Made by a program: the position numbers and the translations under genes. Under the pieces are notes generated by a model, which did not search any database, was not told the DNA's origin, and saw only the letters and a list, made by a program, of their open reading frames with translations. A stretch of DNA of 11,697 nucleotides, from positions 31,675 through 43,371 of the forward strand of contig DBRC01000034.1 in NCBI GenBank assembly GCA_002305505.1, given 5' to 3'. Numbering within the stretch: position 1 is the first letter of the stretch; each line of letters begins with the position of its first letter. Origin of the DNA: Prevotella sp. UBA1378. Lineage in GTDB: Bacteria; Bacteroidota; Bacteroidia; Bacteroidales; Bacteroidaceae. Of this stretch, positions 7,507-11,697 are shown in pieces.

Positions 7507-7545
7507 GTACGTGATTTATTTGCATATTCCGAATAAATCACGTAC
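7507..7545. repeat. 14-bp perfect inverted repeat on the tRNA-His promoter
   Basis: Bases 7507-7520 (gtacgtgatttatt) and 7532-7545 are exact reverse complements with an 11-base spacer. The repeat covers the -33 element and touches the -7 box of the tRNA promoter. It starts 17 bp after the secG stop. On the + strand no T-run follows it, so it is a poor terminator for secG. On the - strand it is followed by TTTTTT, as in an intrinsic terminator for leftward transcription. It may serve as terminator, operator or both. Confidence 0.6.
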
Positions 7546-7550
7546 CTTTG
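7519..7550 (+). promoter_or_regulatory. Promoter of tRNA-His
   Basis: TTTG at 7519-7522 and TACCTTTG at 7543-7550 match the Bacteroidetes -33 and -7 elements (TTTG / TAnnTTTG), with 20 bp between them. Transcription would start near 7555, about 25 bp upstream of the mature tRNA. This is the only promoter in the window where both elements match the consensus exactly. Confidence 0.75.
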
Positions 7551-7580
7551 CACTCGCTTTAAAGAAAGGCGACAGATACG

Positions 7581-7654
7581 GTGCCCGTAGTTCAGTCGGT
7601 TAGAGCGTCAGATTGTGGTTCTGAATGTCATGGGTTCGAGTCCCATCGGGCACC
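7581..7654 (+). tRNA. tRNA-His (GUG anticodon)
   Basis: A full cloverleaf can be folded. The acceptor stem is gtgcccg/cgggcac, the anticodon stem is tcaga/tctga (7608-7612 and 7620-7624), the loop is ttgtggt with anticodon GTG at 7615-7617, and the T arm is atggg-ttcgagt-cccat. The base before the acceptor stem (7580) is G and the discriminator (7654) is C, the G-1:C73 pair recognised by histidyl-tRNA synthetase. The CCA end is not encoded. It is transcribed alone, from its own promoter to its own terminator. Confidence 0.97.
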
Positions 7655-7668
7655 CTAAAGAAAACAAA

Positions 7669-7708
7669 GCGGAAATCCGATAACAAAGGGTTTCCGCTTA
7701 TTTTTTTA
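7669..7708 (+). terminator. Rho-independent terminator of tRNA-His
   Basis: Arms gcggaaatcc (7669-7678) and gggtttccgc (7688-7697) form a 10-bp stem with one G-U pair and a 9-base loop. It is followed by ttattttttta. It begins 14 bp after the tRNA 3' end. Confidence 0.85.
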
Positions 7709-8010
7709 TCCATGCAGGAACAGGGAAATGCTGCTACAAGTAATATATTTATGGACTAAATATTGACTGAGAATATAAGTAGAATCTAAACGGCAGAAAG
7801 TTATTGTTTGCTTTAGCAGGGTTATCGGATTTATTTGGTAGATGTTTGGCTAATCGAAGACAAAGTTTCCTAAACATGCAGACTGCTGAATGACGGTTCG
7901 GCAGCGTGTGTGAGTATGTTAAAATGTTGTAGGCGGTTTAGTATTGGTGTATGGAATGTTGCAAATTATGCTATCAACATTTTGTGCATGCCATTTTACA
8001 ACAATCCGAA
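7709..8010. other. Gene-free intergenic region with short repeated motifs
   Basis: No open frame of convincing length, start or coding character was found on either strand; the longest ATG frame checked by eye at 7712 codes for 15 residues. The stretch is AT-rich. It contains a modest 8-bp hairpin (7883-7890 with 7897-7904, one wobble pair). It also contains several copies of a TGTTG/CAACA unit: tgttg at 7925 and 7957, caaca at 7975 and 7999. The motifs sit upstream of the rhamnosidase promoter and could be regulator sites, but no known regulator motif was recognised. Confidence 0.4.
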
Positions 8011-8041
8011 TATGCGGGGACATTATATTTTTTTATATTTG
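8011..8041 (+). promoter_or_regulatory. Promoter of the rhamnosidase gene
   Basis: TATG at 8011-8014 (one mismatch to TTTG) and TATATTTG at 8034-8041 (exact TAnnTTTG) are 19 bp apart, the expected Bacteroidetes spacing. Transcription would begin near 8047 and leave a leader of about 100 bases before the ATG at 8146. Confidence 0.6.
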
Positions 8042-8097
8042 CCAGTGAATTGGTTATAACCGGGCGTAACGTTCCGGGTATGGCGGGTAAGGCCTGT

Positions 8098-8118
8098 ACC
8101 GGCAGGCATCCTGCCGGT
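8098..8118 (+). promoter_or_regulatory. GC-rich hairpin in the rhamnosidase mRNA leader
   Basis: accggcagg (8098-8106) and cctgccggt (8110-8118) pair perfectly around the 3-base loop cat, 27 bp upstream of the ATG. No T-run follows (gggtaaaaac), so it is not a normal terminator. It could stabilise the mRNA or tune translation. No known riboswitch class was recognised. Confidence 0.45.
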
Positions 8119-8145
8119 GGGTAAAAACTTAAATGTATTAATTAT

Positions 8146-9885
8146 ATGAAGAAAACAGTTTTGTTTGTATTGGTTATGTCAGCATGGGCCTGTTTGACCC
8201 ATGCCTCGGCAGAAGTTTTCAATATGAAGGTGTCCTCGTTGTCGAAACCGTTGGGAATAGACAATGCCCACCCTTGTTTCAGTTGGCAGATACGGAGCAG
8301 CGGGCGCAATTTCCGTCAGCAGTCCTATCAGATTGTTGTCACTGATACCGACGGCAACGAGGTGTGGAATACAGGGCCGGTAGTGTCGGCTCACCAGAAT
8401 AACATCGAATATGCCGGCGAATCGTTGGAATCATGTACGATGTACAATTGGAAAATAATCATCAAGGGGGCAGACGGCGAGATAATGGAGAATACGTCGG
8501 TTTTTGAGACAGCATTCATGAACCCTGCGGAGTGGACGGCCGAGTGGATTACGCGCGACGAGAGCCGGTCATGTTCTTTTTACGAGATTAAGTTTGACAA
8601 TCCGGTGAACTGCAGATACTTGCAACTCAATATTACCCGATTGGGGCTGCGGGCATCCACTGATGCCGGTTTTTCGTTTGTACAACTATCCGAGGTGGAA
8701 ATTTATAGCGGTGAAACCAATGTAGCGCGTACCGCCAAATTCACTTCCACGAACAATTGGGAACCGACAGCAAATTGGCGGCTCGCTTTCATTAACGACG
8801 GGAAGGTAAAAGATGCCGGTGCCTTGGGATGGACTACGGTACAGAACCCCTCCACGCCTATTGTGGTGACAGCCGACTTAGGAAATGAGCTGACGGTCGA
8901 CCGTATCGTACTCTATCCGCGGCAGGACGACCATGCCGCGGGTAATGAGGGAAAGGCGGCCAACTTCCCGGCCAGTTTCACTATCCGGACATCGCAAACC
9001 GGCAGCAACTATACGGCACAGTATATTGCCGAAGATGTGGAAGCACCGGAATACAGGGGCTCGTCGACGAACGTCCCTTATTATGGGCGCAATTTCATGG
9101 TGCGCAGTGCAGTCAAGCGTGCCCGTATCTATGCGTCGGCACTCGGTGTCTTCACAATGAAGCTCAATGGGAGGTATGTTACCGATGCCAAGTTGGAACC
9201 AGGTGAAAGCGAATATGAAAAAAGCATCCTTTACTCAACCTATGATGTGACAGAACTGTTGCGGCACGGGGATAATACCCTCTTGGCACAGGTGGCAGGA
9301 GGCCTCTTCAACGTGCAGACCCTCAAAGGGCGTTTCTCGAAGGGGGAAATAAAAAACGTGGGCGACATGGGTTTAAAAGCAGAATTACATATTGAGTACG
9401 AGGATGGAACAGCCGACCATATCGTTACTGATGGCTCGTGGCGTTGGACAGAATCGCCGGTTACGGGGTCTAACTGGTGGGGAGGCGAAGACTATGATGC
9501 CCGCAAGCGTGTTCCGGGTATTGATGGCGAAACTTTTGATGTGGGCGGATGGATGCCCGTCAGAGTAATTGGAAATCCGAAGTTCGCCAGTACGCAGGCC
9601 AGTGGTTTCGGAACGTTGAAGTCGCGCATGTACGAACCGCTGAGGGTAGTGGAAGAATGGAAGGCGGTGAATGTGAAGAATGTGCAGTCGGGCGGCTACA
9701 ATCTTTATGTGGTAGACTTCGGGCGTAACTTTGCCGGACAGTATAAGTTCCGTCTCAAAGGGAAGAACGGACAGCAGATATCACTCCGCTCCGGAGAGAG
9801 CTTGAAGGCGGACGGTTCTATCTTCATGCAAAAACTATTATACGGGGCCGGCGGATACCTACGATGTGTACACCTTCAGCGGTGA
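8146..9885 (+). CDS. Rhamnosidase N-terminal part (Ig-like, discoidin, lectin-like domains)
   Basis: This frame encodes 579 residues, of which 1-562 belong to the enzyme and the last 17 are out-of-frame. A type I signal peptide covers 1-22 (cleavage likely after HASA; AWAC is a poor lipobox because of Trp). Residues 23-125 form the fibronectin/Ig-like domain that opens many GH78 proteins, ending in the WTAEWIT motif. Residues about 140-310 look like an inserted F5/8 type C (discoidin/CBM32-like) carbohydrate-binding domain: SEVEIYSGETNVA, NDGKVKDAGALGWTT, VTADLGNELTVDRIVLYPR. The rhamnosidase N-terminal beta domain follows (about 318-480; RARIYASALGVFTMKLNG, LAQVAGGLF). The start of the next beta domain contains VDFGRNFAGQYKFRLKG (523-539). 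The start at 8146 is chosen for the signal peptide and leader spacing. Confidence 0.85.
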   Translation: MKKTVLFVLVMSAWACLTHASAEVFNMKVSSLSKPLGIDNAHPCFSWQIRSSGRNFRQQSYQIVVTDTDGNEVWNTGPVVSAHQNNIEYAGESLESCTMYNWKIIIKGADGEIMENTSVFETAFMNPAEWTAEWITRDESRSCSFYEIKFDNPVNCRYLQLNITRLGLRASTDAGFSFVQLSEVEIYSGETNVARTAKFTSTNNWEPTANWRLAFINDGKVKDAGALGWTTVQNPSTPIVVTADLGNELTVDRIVLYPRQDDHAAGNEGKAANFPASFTIRTSQTGSNYTAQYIAEDVEAPEYRGSSTNVPYYGRNFMVRSAVKRARIYASALGVFTMKLNGRYVTDAKLEPGESEYEKSILYSTYDVTELLRHGDNTLLAQVAGGLFNVQTLKGRFSKGEIKNVGDMGLKAELHIEYEDGTADHIVTDGSWRWTESPVTGSNWWGGEDYDARKRVPGIDGETFDVGGWMPVRVIGNPKFASTQASGFGTLKSRMYEPLRVVEEWKAVNVKNVQSGGYNLYVVDFGRNFAGQYKFRLKGKNGQQISLRSGESLKADGSIFMQKLLYGAGGYLRCVHLQR

Positions 9886-11476
9886 CGAAGGCGGCGAGGA
9901 ATGGGGGCCGGAATTTATGTATCACGGGTTCCGTTACCTGCAAATCATCGGTCTCGACGAGGCTCCTGACCCATCAGCTTTCACGGCCATGCGTATCCGT
10001 AGCGACATGGAGAACGTGGGAACGTTGGAGACCAGCAATACGCTTATCAACCAGATTCACGTCATCTGCCGCGATGCCATAGCCAGCCAGCTCTATAACT
10101 CTGTCACCGACTGTCCGCATCGCGAGAAACTGGGATGGCTTGATGTACCCAACAAGATGTATAACTCGCTTTGTTATAATTTCGATATGCAATCGTTCTA
10201 TAAGAAAGTGGTCCTCGACTGTTTCGATGCGCAATACCGCAATGGCCGTGTGCCGAGCACGGTGCCCCATTATATGGATGTGTATGACGATGACCCCAAC
10301 TGGGGAGGTGCGGCTATCCTCGTGCCTTACCGTACGTGGAAGACGTATGGCGACAAATCGCTCATGACTGCCTATTACGACCAAATGAAACGGCTCGTGG
10401 ATTATTATGGTACCCGTTCGACGAATTACATCATGAACAACAATATGAGCGTGCTCTCCGACTGGGGGCAAGAAACCGCGGGGGTATCCCCGTTGGTACC
10501 TCCTGAATTCACGATTACAACTACCTATTATTATCTGCTCAAGGTGATGGCAGAGATGGCAGGCAATCTGGGAAAAGCATCTGATGCCCAGTCGTTTAGT
10601 CAACTTGCAGCAAAGGTGAAGACAGCCTTCAACAGCAAGTTTTATAAAAACGGGACGTATGAATACGGACAACAGTCGGAGCAGGCAATGCCGCTCTACT
10701 ATGGGCTGGCCGATGATGCCGAGGAAGAGAAAGTGGCAGCGTTGTTGGCTGCGCGTGTGAAGGCGGATAACTACAAGATAAAGACCGGCGAGATAGGTTT
10801 GAAGCCGCTCTTCATGTCGCTTGCAAAATACGGTTATAACGACATCGTGTACAAGATGGCAAATCAGACCGACTGCCCGAGTTACGGTTACTGGGTGAAG
10901 CAGGGCTATACCACCACGCCCGAATATTGGGACGTAGGGGCTTTCTCGCAAAACCACTGTATGATGGATCATATCGAGGAATGGTTCTTCAGCGAACTGG
11001 GCGGCATAAACAATGGCGGGACTGCTTACGACAGCATTGTTATCCGTCCGTGGATACCTGAGGATATGACAGTGATGAAGGCCACCTTCAATAGTCCTGC
11101 CGGCCTAATCCGCTCCATGTGGACACGCAATGACGATGGGATTAGTTATCTCTTTGAGGTGCCTGCCAATACGGCGGCGACAATAATCGTGCCTGTTGAC
11201 GGCGGAAAGCGGTTGCAGGAAAACGGCGGCGAGGTGAAGGCCGGCGAAAACGGCATCCGGAACGTCGTTTATACGGATTCGTCGGCCATAGTCACGGTGG
11301 GGTCTGGTATTTACTGTTTTACGGAGAGCAACAGTCTACCCAGCGGCATCGTGCAGGCGATGGCTGAAAAAGAGGAGGCTATGCCGTATTATTCTGTCTC
11401 CGGCATCCGTCTCCGGCATGAACCCGGGACAGGGGAGCTCTATATCCGGGGACAGCAGAAATACCTGAAGAAGTAG
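9866..11476 (+). CDS. Rhamnosidase C-terminal part (catalytic (alpha/alpha)6 barrel and C-terminal domains)
   Basis: This frame is open from 9833 in the enzyme sense; 9866 is a GTG that a gene caller would use as a start, but it has no promoter of its own. Numbers refer to the restored protein. The catalytic barrel covers about 622-980. The motif DCPHREKLGW (655-664) carries the putative general acid E660, and TTTPEYWD supplies the putative base E926. It is followed by the family string NHCMMDHIEEWFFSELGGI. The usual GWxGD is replaced by GWLDVP, so the Asp equivalent to D579 of Bacillus RhaB is Val667, and Asp666 comes one place earlier. A C-terminal beta domain follows (about 985-1060). The end, YYSVSGIRLRHEPGTGELYI plus a basic KYLKK, resembles the short C-terminal motif of secreted Prevotella/Bacteroides proteins. 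Confidence 0.85.
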   Translation: MYTFSGDEGGEEWGPEFMYHGFRYLQIIGLDEAPDPSAFTAMRIRSDMENVGTLETSNTLINQIHVICRDAIASQLYNSVTDCPHREKLGWLDVPNKMYNSLCYNFDMQSFYKKVVLDCFDAQYRNGRVPSTVPHYMDVYDDDPNWGGAAILVPYRTWKTYGDKSLMTAYYDQMKRLVDYYGTRSTNYIMNNNMSVLSDWGQETAGVSPLVPPEFTITTTYYYLLKVMAEMAGNLGKASDAQSFSQLAAKVKTAFNSKFYKNGTYEYGQQSEQAMPLYYGLADDAEEEKVAALLAARVKADNYKIKTGEIGLKPLFMSLAKYGYNDIVYKMANQTDCPSYGYWVKQGYTTTPEYWDVGAFSQNHCMMDHIEEWFFSELGGINNGGTAYDSIVIRPWIPEDMTVMKATFNSPAGLIRSMWTRNDDGISYLFEVPANTAATIIVPVDGGKRLQENGGEVKAGENGIRNVVYTDSSAIVTVGSGIYCFTESNSLPSGIVQAMAEKEEAMPYYSVSGIRLRHEPGTGELYIRGQQKYLKK

Positions 11477-11512
11477 CCATAGATACCGGCAGACCGCTAC
11501 TGTGGGAGCAGT

Positions 11513-11556
11513 AAAGACATTGTTGCCCGGAAGCAGCAATGTCTTTTTTGTTTTTG
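11513..11556 (+). terminator. Rho-independent terminator of the rhamnosidase gene
   Basis: Arms at 11513-11526 (aaagacattgttgc) and 11533-11546 (gcagcaatgtcttt) form a 14-bp stem with one G-U pair and a ccggaa loop. They are followed by ttttgttttt. It starts 37 bp after the stop codon. Confidence 0.88.
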
Positions 11557-11632
11557 CCTGAAGCTAATCTTTACGCCAGTTCGGGATAAGGAATCCGCGC
11601 TAATCCGGCGGCATAAGGGAAAGCGGCCCGGA

Positions 11633-11694
11633 TGATTTTTGGCCATTTTTTTGAGATAATTGGCCAATTATCTCAGAAAAATGACCAAAAATCA
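11633..11694. repeat. 62-bp near-perfect palindrome
   Basis: Arms 11633-11663 and 11664-11694 pair with two mismatches in 31 positions and no spacer. The inner 22 bp (gagataattgg and its reverse complement) are perfect. The palindrome is AT-rich, contains ttggcca at its centre and a tggcca/tgacca pair in the outer arms, and runs to the window edge. It has no T-tract on the + strand side (it ends in atcaaaa), so it is not a typical rightward terminator. It could be an operator, a cruciform-forming site or part of a mobile element. No gene can be attached to it within the window. Confidence 0.6.
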
Positions 11695-11697
11695 AAA

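Larger units (their letters stand above)
8146..11476 (+). pseudogene. Secreted alpha-L-rhamnosidase-like glycosidase (GH78), frameshifted
   Basis: The gene is read in two frames joined at the run of five A at 9830-9834. With five A the first frame goes off into LLYGAGGYLRCVHLQR and stops at 9885. With four A the text becomes IFMQNYYTGPADTYDVYTF, which fits GH78 proteins and runs on to the stop at 11476. The restored product has 1109 residues, and there are no other disruptions. GH78 enzymes remove terminal alpha-L-rhamnose from plant or bacterial glycans with inversion. A signal peptide points to periplasm or surface. The defect may be a sequencing or assembly error, since homopolymer length is involved, or a very recent mutation. 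An A5 run is short for transcriptional slippage. If real, both products would lack part of the catalytic architecture. Confidence 0.85.

Noticed and set aside
7271..7603. + strand frame of 110 codons covering the secG end and running into the tRNA
   Set aside because: It overlaps SecG in another frame, the tRNA promoter and the tRNA itself, and has no family resemblance.
9974..10972. Minus-strand frame of 332 codons opposite the rhamnosidase
   Set aside because: It is an antisense shadow rich in His, Arg and Ile with no recognisable domain.
9866..11476. Second, independent rhamnosidase gene starting at GTG 9866
   Set aside because: It has no promoter or ribosome site, overlaps the first frame, and its sequence is the direct continuation of the same enzyme after a one-base shift.
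1..11697. CRISPR array, transposase, integrase or phage genes
   Set aside because: No regularly spaced direct repeats and no recombinase-like protein were found. The terminal palindrome alone is not enough to call a mobile element.

Overview
The window looks like a chromosomal segment of a Bacteroidales bacterium (Bacteroides/Phocaeicola/Prevotella-like). The reasons are a PdxA and an RlmN with Bacteroidetes-type sequences, a DUF4837 lipoprotein, several promoters of the Bacteroidetes -7 type (TAnnTTTG, in two cases with a TTTG or TATG -33 element at the right distance), and a secreted GH78-type glycosidase ending in the short C-terminal motif common in Prevotella and Bacteroides. All genes found are on the + strand.

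Region 1 (1-4425) begins with a perfect 19-bp-arm hairpin and an intergenic stretch with one -7 promoter box. A tight gene string follows: rlmN (rRNA/tRNA adenine-C2 methylation), a DUF4837 lipoprotein overlapping it by 4 bp, pdxA (pyridoxal phosphate synthesis), and a flippase-like membrane protein overlapping pdxA by 4 bp. They look co-transcribed.

Region 2 (about 4426-7490) holds a sigma-54-type AAA+ activator without a receiver domain, lptE (LPS transport), a TPR protein and secG (protein export). The ATG at 4480 would place a promoter box and half of a 15-bp palindrome inside the gene, so the start is taken as 4522, just 9 bp after that box. The activator overlaps lptE by 20 bp, and the four genes probably form one envelope-biogenesis unit.

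Region 3 (7491-8145) carries a tRNA-His(GUG) with its own promoter, which is overlapped by a 14-bp-arm inverted repeat, and a good rho-independent terminator. About 300 bp without genes follow, then a promoter and a structured leader for the next gene.

Region 4 (8146-11556) is a large secreted alpha-L-rhamnosidase-like enzyme (GH78) with an inserted discoidin-type domain. One extra A in an A5 run at 9830-9834 splits it into two reading frames; removing it restores a continuous protein of 1109 residues. A clear terminator follows. The window closes with a 62-bp near-perfect palindrome of unknown role at 11633-11694.

Most of the window is ordinary housekeeping. I do not see a new defence or mobile system. 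The points most worth checking are the frameshift, the non-standard catalytic-region residues of the rhamnosidase, the palindromes lying on promoters, and the terminal palindrome.
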